Positions 33,794-43,528 are shown, counted from the stretch's first letter. The stretch is DNA of 64,000 nt from Paenibacillus sp. JQZ6Y-1 (GCF_040719145.1 NZ_JBFDUZ010000002.1:496001-560000), one strand, 5' to 3'. Notes: generated by a model from the sequence alone, not told the origin. Translations and numbers: made by a program.

Positions 33794-35143
33794 ATGGGAG
33801 ATTCCACACATTCGGAGCATGAGCAGCATTCGCAATCACAGGAAGACTATGCATCATTACAGGAAAAACATTCACCACCACAAGGACAAGATGCATCACC
33901 ACTGGAACAGGAGCAACGCACGCAATCCGAGCAATCCAATGAATACCAGACAAATCTTGCCGCTGTGCCACAGGATATAGCACTGGATGCAGAGCGGCAA
34001 ACGGCAGAAGGCTGGCGATTCGATGCGGGTCCCGGCATGCCGGTTGAAGGATATTTGCCATTAACGCCAGATACGGTCTATACCTCAGAACTGGGCTATG
34101 GATTCCTGCCCGGCAGTGAGGTGTATGCACGTGATCGCACTGCCTATCGGGAGGAGGAAGGTACGCCAACCTGTAAACCAACACAGCATCTGCAAGCTGC
34201 CTTTTGCATCCCACTGCAAGCAACCTTTGTGCTGGATGTACCGGATGGCTGTTACCTGATCCGCATTCAGCTGGGCGATTGGCAGGCTGCTACGCATACG
34301 ATCCTTCGCGCCGCAGGAAGTAAGATGATGGTACCGCCGATTCGGACGCTGTCAGGACATATGCAGGAGGTGCTGTTCAGCGTTCCAGTGCATGGCGGAC
34401 GGCTAGAACTGAATATGAGCGGACAAGCACCGCGCTTGAACACACTAAACATCACACCCGCACCGCATACGCTGCAACTGCTGCTGGCAGGCGATTCCAC
34501 TGTAACCGACCAGCCAGCGGATGGGTATCCATATGCAGGCTGGGGACAGCTGCTACCGGAGCGATTCAAGCATGATGTGTGCGTGGACAATCACGCCATC
34601 TCTGGTCGCAGTTCCAAAAGCTTCGCCGATGAAGGCAGGCTGGAAACGATCCGGGAGCAGCTGCGCGCAGGTGATTATCTATGGATCGCATTTGGACATA
34701 ATGATGCAAAAACGGACGCTGCTCGCCATACCGACCCATTTACCACATACAAGCAGCAGCTGACCGAGTACATTTTGACCGCTCGTGAGAAGGAAGCACA
34801 TCCGGTGCTGCTGACGCCGATTCAGCGTCGTTATTTTACCGAGGATGGTCAGCTGGAGGATACGCATGGTGACTATGTGACCGCCGTACGAGAGCTGGCA
34901 GTCGAACAGCAGGTGCCGCTGATTGATCTGGCAGCGAAGACCGCAACCTTATTGCAGCAGCTTGGACCGGAACAGAGCAAAGAGCTGTTCGTCTGGCTGT
35001 ATCCGGGCGAATATATGAATTTCCCAAATGGGGTGCAGGACAATACGCATTTGCAGGAGCAGGGCGCACGGCAGATTGCCGGACTAGTGATCGAAAGCAT
35101 TCGAGAATTACATTTGCAGCCGTTGGTCATGTATATGAGATAG
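33794..35143 (+). CDS. yesT: Rhamnogalacturonan acetylesterase (CE12, YesT-like)
   Basis: A 449-residue cytoplasmic esterase. The first 65 residues are Gln/Ser/Glu/His-rich and look disordered, followed by a beta-sandwich-like domain (about 70-225) and the SGNH domain with Gly-Asp-Ser235-Thr, Gly-Arg-Ser-Ser-Lys-Ser, Gly-His-Asn-Asp and a C-terminal Asp-Asn-Thr-His. It removes acetyl groups from rhamnogalacturonan I fragments. The start at 33794 lies two bases after the permease stop; no strong ribosome site is seen, suggesting translational coupling. The low-complexity N-terminus is odd for the family, and a later start is possible. Confidence 0.85.
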   Translation: MGDSTHSEHEQHSQSQEDYASLQEKHSPPQGQDASPLEQEQRTQSEQSNEYQTNLAAVPQDIALDAERQTAEGWRFDAGPGMPVEGYLPLTPDTVYTSELGYGFLPGSEVYARDRTAYREEEGTPTCKPTQHLQAAFCIPLQATFVLDVPDGCYLIRIQLGDWQAATHTILRAAGSKMMVPPIRTLSGHMQEVLFSVPVHGGRLELNMSGQAPRLNTLNITPAPHTLQLLLAGDSTVTDQPADGYPYAGWGQLLPERFKHDVCVDNHAISGRSSKSFADEGRLETIREQLRAGDYLWIAFGHNDAKTDAARHTDPFTTYKQQLTEYILTAREKEAHPVLLTPIQRRYFTEDGQLEDTHGDYVTAVRELAVEQQVPLIDLAAKTATLLQQLGPEQSKELFVWLYPGEYMNFPNGVQDNTHLQEQGARQIAGLVIESIRELHLQPLVMYMR

Positions 35144-35175
35144 ACATTTGGATATTGAGTTTACAGGAGGAAAGG

Positions 35176-36324
35176 ATGGATCATATGCCAGCATTGCATT
35201 TTGACGAGGAACATATTCAACAGGTGATCGATCGTGTCGTGGAACGTACGTTTAATATGGATTTTAGTTGGGATTGGCCGGGCGGTGTTGCCTTTTATGG
35301 TGTGTGCGAAGCGTATCAAGCGACGGGCAAGCGACAATATCTGGATCAGCTGCGGTTATGGGTGGACGAGAATATTGCGGATGGGCTGCCGCCGCTATCA
35401 GTGAATGGCGTATCCATTGGTCACTGTCTGCTAACGTTGTACGAAGCGACGGGCGAAGAGCAGTATTTGCAGATTGCTACGGAGATGGCAGAGTTTCTGG
35501 ATAAGCAAGCCGAGCGGTTCGGAGAAGGGATTTTTCAGCATACCGTTAATTCGGTGACGGATGTGTTTCCAGAGCAGGCTTGGGTGGATACGATGTTTAT
35601 GGCAGGGTATTACCTATTGCGCATCGGTCATCTGCTGGGCAACAAACGCTATTTTGACGACGGCTTACGCCAATATCATGGGCATGAACAGGTGTTGCAG
35701 GACGAGCAAACGAATCTGTATTATCACGGCTGGGATAATGTGAATCAGAATCATCTCTCCTCCATCTTCTGGGCGCGCGGCAACTCATGGGCATCGTTAA
35801 CGATGTCAAAAGCATTAGCATTCGTGCCTGTACAGCATCCGTCGTATATGATCATCGATGGTTCGCTGCGGGATCAGCTGAGTGCGCTAGTACGTCTGCA
35901 ATCACCGGAAGGATTATGGCATACAGTACTGGATGATCCAACCTCATATTTGGAAACATCCGGTTCGGCAGGTATTGCTACTGCACTGCTCATGCGCGGC
36001 AGACTGTATAACAAATATTCGCAAAAAGCGATTGACGGCATTCTTTCCCGCATCCGAGAAGATGGCACTGTGACAGGTGTTTCGGCAGGAACAGCGATTA
36101 TGAACGATATTGACGGCTACCGTGAAGTACCAGAGAAACGTATTCAAGGCTGGGGACAAGGATTAACGCTGGCATTTCTAGCACAGCTGCTGCGCACTCG
36201 CGACGATCTATATGGACAAACAATGAACCCAACCAACAAAGCCGCCACCCCAGAAACTACCCAGCCGCCGTCGCAGCTGGAAGAAGACCCTACTAATACC
36301 CAGACTGGTGTAGAGTCGCTGTAA
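35176..36324 (+). CDS. yesR: Unsaturated rhamnogalacturonyl hydrolase (GH105, YesR/YteR-like)
   Basis: A 382-residue (alpha/alpha)6-barrel enzyme that removes the unsaturated galacturonyl residue from rhamnogalacturonan lyase products inside the cell. Family motifs include Trp-Asp-Trp-Pro-Gly-Gly-Val, Ala-Trp-Val-Asp-Thr-Met-Phe-Met-Ala-Gly with the catalytic Asp, and Trp-Ala-Arg-Gly-Asn-Ser-Trp. No signal peptide. ATG at 35176 is five bases after GGAGG; an in-frame TTG at 35155 precedes that site and is not used. The last 35 residues are a Pro/Thr/Gln-rich tail not needed for the fold. Last gene of the operon, before a terminator at 36364. Confidence 0.92.
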   Translation: MDHMPALHFDEEHIQQVIDRVVERTFNMDFSWDWPGGVAFYGVCEAYQATGKRQYLDQLRLWVDENIADGLPPLSVNGVSIGHCLLTLYEATGEEQYLQIATEMAEFLDKQAERFGEGIFQHTVNSVTDVFPEQAWVDTMFMAGYYLLRIGHLLGNKRYFDDGLRQYHGHEQVLQDEQTNLYYHGWDNVNQNHLSSIFWARGNSWASLTMSKALAFVPVQHPSYMIIDGSLRDQLSALVRLQSPEGLWHTVLDDPTSYLETSGSAGIATALLMRGRLYNKYSQKAIDGILSRIREDGTVTGVSAGTAIMNDIDGYREVPEKRIQGWGQGLTLAFLAQLLRTRDDLYGQTMNPTNKAATPETTQPPSQLEEDPTNTQTGVESL

Positions 36325-36363
36325 ATTTAGGTTACACCACATAGCGAGCACACCATATAAAAC

Positions 36364-36402
36364 AAAGACCGTATCTCCTTTACTGGAAATACGGTCTTTT
36401 AT
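36364..36402. terminator. Terminator after the GH105 gene
   Basis: Eleven-base arms AAAGACCGTAT and ATACGGTCTTT with an inner TCC/GGA pair, A-rich before and T-rich after. Convergent genes lie on both sides. Confidence 0.85.
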
Positions 36403-36500
36403 TATGGAAACCATTATGGATCATCACGGTCATGCCAGATGGATGCCCAATCTATACTACCGCCTCCATCGTACTGCACCAATACCATTGCGATCGTTCT

Positions 36501-37649
36501 CTATACGAGTGGCTGCTTCACGATCCGAAATTGCCGATTCTGATCCTCTACCAGTAGATACAGCATTCCCTTCTCATACTTGATAAATCGAAATAGCAAT
36601 TGATCCGATAAGGTAGGCATCCGCCACAATTCCTTGCCATTTTGATCCCATCCATACAAGCGCTGCTCGCTATCCACCTGTACAAATACCTGACCATTGT
36701 TATAATCGGTACGCCAATTCTGCTGCGCATTCGTAAAGACGCGTGTTTTTTGTAACAGTAGCTTGCCCGTTGTTACATCATAGCGAGAATAGATCGGATA
36801 TGAGGTGGAGCCGTCCTTTTGCAGCTTGTTGCCGGTATCATTGGAAAGGTAGATCACTGCTTGCCCCTGTTCCAGCTTAAACTCGCCAATTGTACTGAGC
36901 GGCGCACGCACCAGATGGGAGCGAGGGGAAGCAGCACTCGTATCCAGCAATTCAAATATATATCGCTGCTCATGCAGCTTGCCACTGCTGTAACGAATCA
37001 CCAGCTTGTTCGATTGATAATCCATATTCAGCACGGTGAGTGCTTCATTGTTATTCTGGCTGTACGCCTGCAATGCCAAAGTACGTATCGGTTTGTTCCA
37101 CGGGGAACGGTAGATCATTACCTGCTGCCCAATTTGCAGTGCCAAACGTTCGGCAGAACCAGCGGTCGGAGCCGACCAGACGAGATGAGCCTGCTGCCCT
37201 TCGTTGCTAGTTTGCAGCTTGTTCAGCAGAGTCGTTGGGTAGGTGAAGGTAGAGAGCGTTTGACCATCGAGTGACCATACGATCTTTTGCAGCTTATTGT
37301 TCTGCTTAGCAATCACGACGATTTTGCCGCTATCATCCAGCACACGGTAGCTATACAGATGATCATACGTATGACTCCATAGCCGCGTACCACGGGACAG
37401 ACTGGTCATATACAATGTGCCTTTTTTGGTATTCACGAACAAGGTACGCTCACCGGACAGATTGACAATATCCGTCTGAATGTAGAAGTCACGCGGAAAG
37501 GACAACTGGTCTTCGATCGCCTGACTCCGACTGCTATCATCGTGAAAGTCGGGCAAGATCGGTGTCGCCGCTTCGCTGGAAACAGGCAATATCGTTGCTG
37601 TCAGAACGAACAGCGTTATAACCAATAGCAGTCCCTGTTTGATATTCAC
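36501..37649 (-). CDS. Secreted beta-propeller-like protein
   Basis: A 382-residue protein with a signal peptide (cleavage likely after Ser-Glu-Ala-Ala, near residue 28). The mature part is a series of roughly 40-residue beta repeats of the form 'variable strand, Leu-Tyr-x-x-Ser/Thr, Gly-x-x-Leu-Trp', including Gly-Thr-Arg-Leu-Trp-Ser and Gly-Lys-Glu-Leu-Trp-Arg, typical of PQQ/WD-like propellers. No catalytic motif is visible. Function unknown; it may be a surface binding protein. Single-gene unit; the upstream 200 bases (37650-37854) hold no other gene. Confidence 0.7.
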   Translation of the reverse strand: MNIKQGLLLVITLFVLTATILPVSSEAATPILPDFHDDSSRSQAIEDQLSFPRDFYIQTDIVNLSGERTLFVNTKKGTLYMTSLSRGTRLWSHTYDHLYSYRVLDDSGKIVVIAKQNNKLQKIVWSLDGQTLSTFTYPTTLLNKLQTSNEGQQAHLVWSAPTAGSAERLALQIGQQVMIYRSPWNKPIRTLALQAYSQNNNEALTVLNMDYQSNKLVIRYSSGKLHEQRYIFELLDTSAASPRSHLVRAPLSTIGEFKLEQGQAVIYLSNDTGNKLQKDGSTSYPIYSRYDVTTGKLLLQKTRVFTNAQQNWRTDYNNGQVFVQVDSEQRLYGWDQNGKELWRMPTLSDQLLFRFIKYEKGMLYLLVEDQNRQFRIVKQPLV

Positions 37650-37854
37650 GTCCCATTCATTCCTCTCCGTATAAAATAATGAAGATATAGTTAGGTATAC
37701 AATGTAATCCTCTGTTACTACTATACCTTATTTCGATACGGAAGCGGTAGAACGCGTCGTCATTCACATCTTATCTTCACACCTCATATGATCAGCTCAA
37801 GGACGATGGGACTGCCCACGATCTGTATCTGTTTGCTTATCAAAGGATTGTTGC

Positions 37855-38829
37855 TTACTTGCTCTTGCGTCGCCCGTTCCAGTTCGTACCGAGCACGCCG
37901 CCAATAATTAGCACTGCACCGATCACATGATATACCAGCAATTGCTCATGTAAAATCACCGTTCCAGCAATCATCGACACAATCGTAGAAATATTGCTGA
38001 ATACGCTCATCTGCGTTGCTTTTAGCCGCGACAAAGCATAGCTCGACAGCAAGGTCGTACCGAGCGAAGAAAGTACACCGAGATACAGCAATGCCAGCAC
38101 ATAGCTTGGCTGCGTAAAGGGCTGCACATAGTCAACTAGGTTGCCTGCTGCCAGATGGCGAATCAGCGCGATGCCGTTGAATATAACTGCTGCTGTCAGC
38201 ATCGTCACCCATGTCAGCTCTAGCGGACGATATACCTTAGTCAGCGGACGCATCAGTACACTATATCCAGCAAATGCCAATGCTGACCCGATCAGTAGCA
38301 CAATGCCACCAAGATGATCCGCCTGAAATCCGGCATTGCCCTGCATGACGAAGATCAGAATGACGCCAGCGACGGATATAAGTAGCGACAGCTTTTGCAG
38401 CCAGCGCGTTCGTTCTTTGAGAAAATAAGCAGCCAGCAGTAACGTAAACACAGGAACGGTCGCCTGAATAATGCCTGCCTCCGAAGAGGAAGCATATAGC
38501 AGCCCGAATGCTTGCAAGGTAAAATACAGCACGGGCGATAACAGCGCGAGCGGCAATATGCGTTTCAAATCTGCCGCCCGTACCGAGATTTTGATCCAGC
38601 CTAGACGAATCGGAACCGCCATCACCAGTACAGACAGCAGAAAGCGGTGAGCCAGCACATCGAGTGGACTGGCGATATACACGGTCATTTTTACAAAGAT
38701 AAACGAGAATCCAATAATGAGCGCATACGCAACAGCCGCCGCATAGGATGTCCATGTACGGGATGGAGCCAGCTCTGTGTTGGATACGGAAGATGTAGAT
38801 ACGGAATGTGGAAAAGAATGTGATTTCAT
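37855..38829 (-). CDS. EamA/DMT-superfamily transporter
   Basis: A 324-residue membrane protein with ten hydrophobic helices in two EamA repeats (about residues 28-160 and 180-310), as in drug/metabolite exporters of the RhaT/YdcZ group. Substrate unknown. It is divergent from a MocR regulator 214 bases away with a palindrome between them, so its expression is probably controlled by that regulator in response to a PLP- or amino-acid-related signal. Confidence 0.88.
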   Translation of the reverse strand: MKSHSFPHSVSTSSVSNTELAPSRTWTSYAAAVAYALIIGFSFIFVKMTVYIASPLDVLAHRFLLSVLVMAVPIRLGWIKISVRAADLKRILPLALLSPVLYFTLQAFGLLYASSSEAGIIQATVPVFTLLLAAYFLKERTRWLQKLSLLISVAGVILIFVMQGNAGFQADHLGGIVLLIGSALAFAGYSVLMRPLTKVYRPLELTWVTMLTAAVIFNGIALIRHLAAGNLVDYVQPFTQPSYVLALLYLGVLSSLGTTLLSSYALSRLKATQMSVFSNISTIVSMIAGTVILHEQLLVYHVIGAVLIIGGVLGTNWNGRRKSK

Positions 38830-38953
38830 CAGTGTAAAACCTCCTGCTCACGCATAGCGTGAATCGAATGGAAGCGATACTGTGCACAAGCATCGTCTCT
38901 GTGTCTTTCACTATAGTCTTCGCTTCTACGTAGCAGCAACGCTTATCTTTGCG

Positions 38954-38971
38954 ATCTGTATCGGTACAGAT
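38954..38971. promoter_or_regulatory. Palindrome between EamA and MocR genes, candidate operator
   Basis: ATCTGTA-TCGG-TACAGAT, perfect 7-base arms. It lies in the divergent promoter region about 70 bases before the MocR start. A TATAAT at 39009-39014 could be the -10 of the MocR gene. Confidence 0.5.
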
Positions 38972-39043
38972 GGGCACAACAGCCCAACGATATATGGTGT
39001 GTATACGGTATAATGATAAAAAAAGAAACGGAGGATACACGAT

Positions 39044-40396
39044 ATGGCGAGCAAGCACAGCAAATTAGCAGCTGAGCTGCGTCAGCAGATCATCTCACGT
39101 GCTCGTCCAGCAGGGGAAAAGCTGCCTTCGATTCGGCAGATGGCGACCGAGCAGCAGTGCAGCGCCGCTACGGTGATTCGTGCCTATGAACAGCTGATTG
39201 CGGAGCATTATGTATATGTGCTGGATCGCAGTGGATATTACGTGGCATCTCACGGACCGCAGCAGCATAGGCTACAGGAGCAACTGCTGGATCTAGCATC
39301 GGCAGCACCAGCGGCGGAGATTTTCCCTTTTGCCGATTTTCAGAGCTGTTTGAATCAAGCGATGCAGCTGTATCGGGATCAGCTGTTTACATACGGGATG
39401 CCGCAGGGATTGCCAGCGTTACTGGAAGAAGTGCAGCAGCAGCTGGAAGAGGTACAGGTCTTTGCACCATTATCACGGCTGTATATAACGTCCGGCGTAC
39501 AACAGGCACTGTCGATTTTGACGATGATGCCATTTCCCGGTGGACAGCAGGCAGTGATGATTGAGCAGCCGGGTTACCATTTGCTTATGGAATTGCTGGA
39601 AGCGCTGAATGTACCGATTGTGCAGATCGCCCGTACGATCAACGGATTGGATCTAGGGGAGGTAGAGCGACAGTTTCGCAGTGGAGAGATCAAGTTCTTT
39701 TATATCATGCCGCGCTTTCACAATCCGCTCGGTCACTCGCTGAGTCATGCTGACAAGAAGAAGCTGGTGGCATTAGCCGCACAGTACGATGTATATTTGG
39801 TGGAGGATGATTATCTTGCCGATCTGGAGCAGCATAGCGGCGCCGATCCGTTGTATGCGCACGATCTATCCCAGCACGTCATTTATCTGAAAAGCTATTC
39901 CAAAATGCTCTTCCCCGGTCTGCGGATCGGTGCGGCTGTCTTGCCAGAGAAGCTAAAAGCGTCCTTTGCCCGGTACAAAAATCTGCTAGACATCGACAGC
40001 TCGATGCTATCGCAGGCAGCGCTGCATATGTACATTCATAATGGCATGTTCGCCCGCTATCGCCGTCTGCTGCTGGATGCGTATCATCGCAGAAGCAGAC
40101 AGCTGCATACCACCTTGCAGGAGCTCATCCCTGTTTGCTCCTTATTCGCCTATGTGTATCATGTGGATGCGATTCATGCCGTTCTTCCACTGCCCTCACA
40201 TTTTCCGACCAAGGCGCTTATTCGCCAGCTGGCAGAGCAGCAGATGATCGCCGATTCGCTAGAGCGTTATTTTTTGCCGGACAGCCCACATAGCTGGAAT
40301 GGATTGCGCATCAATGTATCCAATGTGCCAGAGGAACGTATCCCATCGGCACTGCATACAGTTGCGCTACAGATCAACAAACTATGGATCTCATAG
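39044..40396 (+). CDS. MocR-type regulator (GntR DNA-binding plus aminotransferase-like domain)
   Basis: A 450-residue chimeric regulator. The N-terminal GntR winged helix (residues 1-72, with Ala-Thr-Val-Ile-Arg-Ala-Tyr recognition helix) is joined to a class I aminotransferase fold. The PLP-binding Lys lies in Ser-Tyr-Ser-Lys-Met-Leu-Phe-Pro-Gly-Leu-Arg, and the Asn-Pro-Leu-Gly and Val-Glu-Asp-Asp-Tyr motifs are present. MocR proteins use PLP and an amino-compound effector to switch a divergent gene, here most likely the EamA transporter. ATG at 39044 follows CGGAGG. Confidence 0.92.
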   Translation: MASKHSKLAAELRQQIISRARPAGEKLPSIRQMATEQQCSAATVIRAYEQLIAEHYVYVLDRSGYYVASHGPQQHRLQEQLLDLASAAPAAEIFPFADFQSCLNQAMQLYRDQLFTYGMPQGLPALLEEVQQQLEEVQVFAPLSRLYITSGVQQALSILTMMPFPGGQQAVMIEQPGYHLLMELLEALNVPIVQIARTINGLDLGEVERQFRSGEIKFFYIMPRFHNPLGHSLSHADKKKLVALAAQYDVYLVEDDYLADLEQHSGADPLYAHDLSQHVIYLKSYSKMLFPGLRIGAAVLPEKLKASFARYKNLLDIDSSMLSQAALHMYIHNGMFARYRRLLLDAYHRRSRQLHTTLQELIPVCSLFAYVYHVDAIHAVLPLPSHFPTKALIRQLAEQQMIADSLERYFLPDSPHSWNGLRINVSNVPEERIPSALHTVALQINKLWIS

Positions 40397-40494
40397 ACGT
40401 TATCAAACAATAGATATGTCGAATTTGACAAAGGAAATGAAATAGTTTAATTTGAATACAGAACGTTTCGTTTCTTAAATAAAGGGGTTACGAA

Positions 40495-41082
40495 ATGAAC
40501 AACATCAAACGAAAGCCCGGTCGACCACCGAGCCAAACATCACGCCAAGCGATATTTACCACGACCATGGCATTACTCAAAGAATACGGCTTGCGCAAAA
40601 TGACCATCGACAAAGTTGCTGAGCAGGCGGGAGTGAGCAAAGCAACCATTTACCGCTGGTGGAGTGACAAGGTAGAGATGTCGATGGATGCCTTCCTCTA
40701 TCACGTAGAGTTGGATGGGGTAATTGAAGATAAAGGAAATTTCATCGACGATTATATGGATTGGTTCGGCAAGCTTAATCTGTTTTACGGCAGTGCGGAA
40801 GCGCGGATTTTGGCGCAGATTATTGCCGAAAGCCAGAGCCGACATGAGCTGCTGGTGCCGTTTCAGCGTACGCTGTTGGATATGCTGCTCGACAAATGCA
40901 GCATTATCTGGAAACGTGCAGTCGAACGTGGGGAAGTGGATGCGCACGCGTCCGCCGATACCGCGATTGAACTGCTTCATTCGCCGTCCAGCTACCGGAT
41001 GCTATCCAACCAACCGCCGCTGGATGACAAGACGACTCTCGATATGATTCGGATCGTATACGACGGTATCAAAAAGCGCTAG
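40495..41082 (+). CDS. TetR/AcrR-family regulator
   Basis: A 195-residue regulator. An N-terminal helix-turn-helix (residues 14-58, with Val-Ala-Glu-Gln-Ala-Gly-Val-Ser-Lys-Ala-Thr-Ile-Tyr-Arg-Trp-Trp) is followed by an all-helical ligand domain of the TetR_C 'AefR' type. AAAGGGG stands before the ATG. The stop codon lies inside a terminator hairpin (41071-41090). No obvious target gene adjoins it except itself; the divergent or downstream partner is unclear. Ligand unknown. Confidence 0.9.
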   Translation: MNNIKRKPGRPPSQTSRQAIFTTTMALLKEYGLRKMTIDKVAEQAGVSKATIYRWWSDKVEMSMDAFLYHVELDGVIEDKGNFIDDYMDWFGKLNLFYGSAEARILAQIIAESQSRHELLVPFQRTLLDMLLDKCSIIWKRAVERGEVDAHASADTAIELLHSPSSYRMLSNQPPLDDKTTLDMIRIVYDGIKKR

Positions 41083-41090
41083 CGCTTTTT
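41071..41090 (+). terminator. Terminator overlapping the TetR stop codon
   Basis: AAAAAGCG-CTAG-CGCTTTTT is a perfect 20-base palindrome ending in a T run; the TAG stop sits in its loop. Confidence 0.7.
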
Positions 41091-41156
41091 TAGATCATAT
41101 AGACGATACATTCATGGGGAAATCTCAAGGATTTGTACATCAAGGAGGAATTACCA

Positions 41157-41762
41157 ATGAACATGGCAAAACACATGCAAAAAACAGGACTCGCTATTCT
41201 CGTTACCGGAGCCGCTACACTGGGTTCATTTGCAGCAACGACCGCTATCGTGCCGTCTTCATCCGTGTATGCCGCAAGCACAAGCATGGCATCCAGTCAG
41301 CAAAGTGGAGCTGCTCTGCTGAACACCTTTTACAAGCCAGCGCTGAAAGGGCACTTCCCAGAAGCAAATGGCAATCCGGTTGATAAGCTGATTGTAGGCG
41401 ATACCACGCGTGCATCCGCTATCGCGATCTATGGCAAACCGACGACTTCGCGTACAAGTGCATCCGGTTATGATATGTATCATGCTGAGATGGGAACGCC
41501 GGGTTACGCGTTATCCTATAATAGCTCCAATGTGCTCAAGGAAATTCGCTATCTGGGTACAACCGTCGAGCGCAAGCAGACGATTGGCAGCATCACCATG
41601 AGCGTGCTGAAGAAAAATTGGTATGCCCCAAGCTCAACAGCGACCATCACTAGCGGTGGCAAGAAGCAAACCAAGCTGACTTACAACCGTGGTGACTACA
41701 AGCTGGAGTTCATCTACAACAGCCCAACCGATCTGGATCATATCAACCTGCTGAAAAAATAA
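41157..41762 (+). CDS. Secreted YjgB-like protein (DUF4309-like)
   Basis: A 201-residue exported protein. The signal peptide spans about residues 1-38 (cleavage near Val-Tyr-Ala-Ala). The mature domain contains Gly-Asp-Thr-Thr, Ala-Ile-Tyr-Gly-Lys-Pro, Tyr-Ala-Leu-Ser-Tyr and Gly-Asp-Tyr-Lys-Leu-Glu-Phe-Ile-Tyr, resembling the DUF4309 domain found in B. subtilis YjgB. Function unknown, probably an envelope-associated protein. AAGGAGG is seven bases before the ATG at 41157. Separated from the TetR gene by its terminator and followed by a terminator of its own. Confidence 0.72.
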   Translation: MNMAKHMQKTGLAILVTGAATLGSFAATTAIVPSSSVYAASTSMASSQQSGAALLNTFYKPALKGHFPEANGNPVDKLIVGDTTRASAIAIYGKPTTSRTSASGYDMYHAEMGTPGYALSYNSSNVLKEIRYLGTTVERKQTIGSITMSVLKKNWYAPSSTATITSGGKKQTKLTYNRGDYKLEFIYNSPTDLDHINLLKK

Positions 41763-41803
41763 TTCCGGCGTTTGCAACAGCATCGCCGCTGTATAATCAA
41801 CAC

Positions 41804-41846
41804 AGCCGTACCGCACAGTGTTCCACTGATGCGGTACGGCTTTTTT
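41804..41846 (+). terminator. Terminator after the YjgB-like gene
   Basis: Twelve-base arms AGCCGTACCGCA and TGCGGTACGGCT followed by six T. Confidence 0.9.
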
Positions 41847-41932
41847 GCGGGATTGGATATGTATGTGCTACAAAATGGTTCATGTGTACGAATAGAGCTG
41901 CAGCTGATTCCCTGCAGAATGGCACCCTGTAC

Positions 41933-41998
41933 AAAAAAGCGCCGATCCACGGCACAGTGTAAGGTGATTTCCTTCGCACTGCACCGTATATCGGCACC
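41933..41998 (-). terminator. Long imperfect terminator hairpin after hemL
   Basis: About 60 bases fold into a bulged hairpin on the minus strand (GGTGCCGAT, ACGG, CAGTG, AAGG pairing with their counterparts) followed by TTTTTT. It ends the hemL transcript. Confidence 0.65.
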
Positions 41999-42041
41999 TT
42001 TCTATCTTATATCGTTGGCTATACTTATACTGCTTATCTTA

Positions 42042-43364
42042 TTATTTTCCTTGGGATACTAGCTTCATCGCTTCATCCGCTGCTTGCAGCGTCAGATCAA
42101 TATCACCATCGGTATGCGCAGTTGTCAGGAACCAAGCTTCGTATTTGGAAGCAGCCAGACAGATGCCGCGATCCAGCATATGACGGAAGAACGAAGCGAA
42201 TTGCTCGCCATCTGTATCCTGCGCCTGATCGTAATTGGTCACTGGATGATCGCAGAAATGAGTAGAGAATGCCCCTTTGATCCGGTTGATCGTCAGCGGT
42301 ACACCATAACGTTCGGCGGACGATTGAATCCCGTCGGTCAGACGAATCGCTAGACGCTCCATTTCGTCGTATACGCCCGCACCTTGCAGTACTTCCAGAC
42401 AAGCGATACCAGATGCGATGGATGCTGGGTTACCCGCCATCGTACCCGCCTGATACGCAGGACCGAGCGGCGCAACCTGCTCCATAATATGCTTGCGACC
42501 GCCATACGCACCGATTGGCAAGCCGCCGCCGATGATTTTACCTAGAGCGGTCAGATCGGGCGTAATATCCTCATGATTGTCCAGACCGGCATACGTTTGT
42601 GCCGATCCATAGTGGAAACGATAAGCGGTAATGACTTCGTCGTAAATAACGAGCGCGCCATACTGATGAGCCAGCTTGCACAGCCCTTCCAAAAAGCCTT
42701 TTTCCGGCATAACCATCCCGAAGTTGCCGACGATCGGCTCCACCATCACAGCTGCCACTTCGTCGCCCCAGCGCTCCAGCGCTTCTTTTAATCCATCCAG
42801 ACTGTTAAATGGTACAGTGATCACTTCATTGGCGATACTTGCCGGTACACCAGCGCTATCTGGCGTGCCGAGTGTGGATGGACCAGAGCCAGCAGCGACC
42901 AGAACCAGATCGGAGTGACCGTGGTAACAGCCAGCGAATTTGATAATTTTGGTGCGGTCGGTATATGCGCGTGCTACCCGAATGGTGGACATCACGGCTT
43001 CTGTACCGGAATTGACGAAACGAACTTTATCCAGTGAAGGGATGCTGTCCTTGAGCATTTTCGCCATTTGGATTTCTAGCTCGGTTGGTGTGCCGTACAG
43101 CACGCCATTTTCCGCTGCACGCGTAATGGCTGCTGTAATATGCGGGTGAGCATGACCAGTGATGATCGGTCCGAAGGCTGCCAGATAATCGATATATTTG
43201 TTGCCGTCCACATCGAAGAAGTGCGCTCCTTTGGCAGAAGACATGAATACTGGCGCACCGCCACCTACTGCCTTGAACGAACGTGACGGGCTATTTACCC
43301 CGCCGACGATATGTTCTAATGCCTGCTCATACAATTGTTCCGAACGTTTGCGATTCACATTCAT
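42042..43364 (-). CDS. hemL: Glutamate-1-semialdehyde 2,1-aminomutase
   Basis: A 440-residue PLP enzyme converting glutamate-1-semialdehyde to 5-aminolevulinate for haem and other tetrapyrroles. The N-terminal Gly-Gly-Val-Asn-Ser-Pro-Ser-Arg motif, Gly-Cys-Tyr-His-Gly-His, Asp-Glu-Val and the PLP Lys276 in Leu-Gly-Lys-Ile-Ile-Gly-Gly-Gly are intact. AAAGGAG precedes the ATG. The gene stands alone, away from any other hem gene, and is slightly longer than the 430-residue HemL of the hemAXCDBL operon, so it may be the second (GsaB-type) copy that many Bacillota carry. Confidence 0.95.
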   Translation of the reverse strand: MNVNRKRSEQLYEQALEHIVGGVNSPSRSFKAVGGGAPVFMSSAKGAHFFDVDGNKYIDYLAAFGPIITGHAHPHITAAITRAAENGVLYGTPTELEIQMAKMLKDSIPSLDKVRFVNSGTEAVMSTIRVARAYTDRTKIIKFAGCYHGHSDLVLVAAGSGPSTLGTPDSAGVPASIANEVITVPFNSLDGLKEALERWGDEVAAVMVEPIVGNFGMVMPEKGFLEGLCKLAHQYGALVIYDEVITAYRFHYGSAQTYAGLDNHEDITPDLTALGKIIGGGLPIGAYGGRKHIMEQVAPLGPAYQAGTMAGNPASIASGIACLEVLQGAGVYDEMERLAIRLTDGIQSSAERYGVPLTINRIKGAFSTHFCDHPVTNYDQAQDTDGEQFASFFRHMLDRGICLAASKYEAWFLTTAHTDGDIDLTLQAADEAMKLVSQGK

Positions 43365-43528
43365 CTTGATATATCTCCTTTGTTAACCTGTTGTATGGAA
43401 GAAAGCGTCCGTATACATTGGACGCTGTAACCGTGCGATATGTCTGTTCCAGACCGTATCTATTTTAACACGGGAGTAGAGCTAGGCAAATGACGACTGT
43501 ATGAACAAACCGCATGATGGCATGAAAA

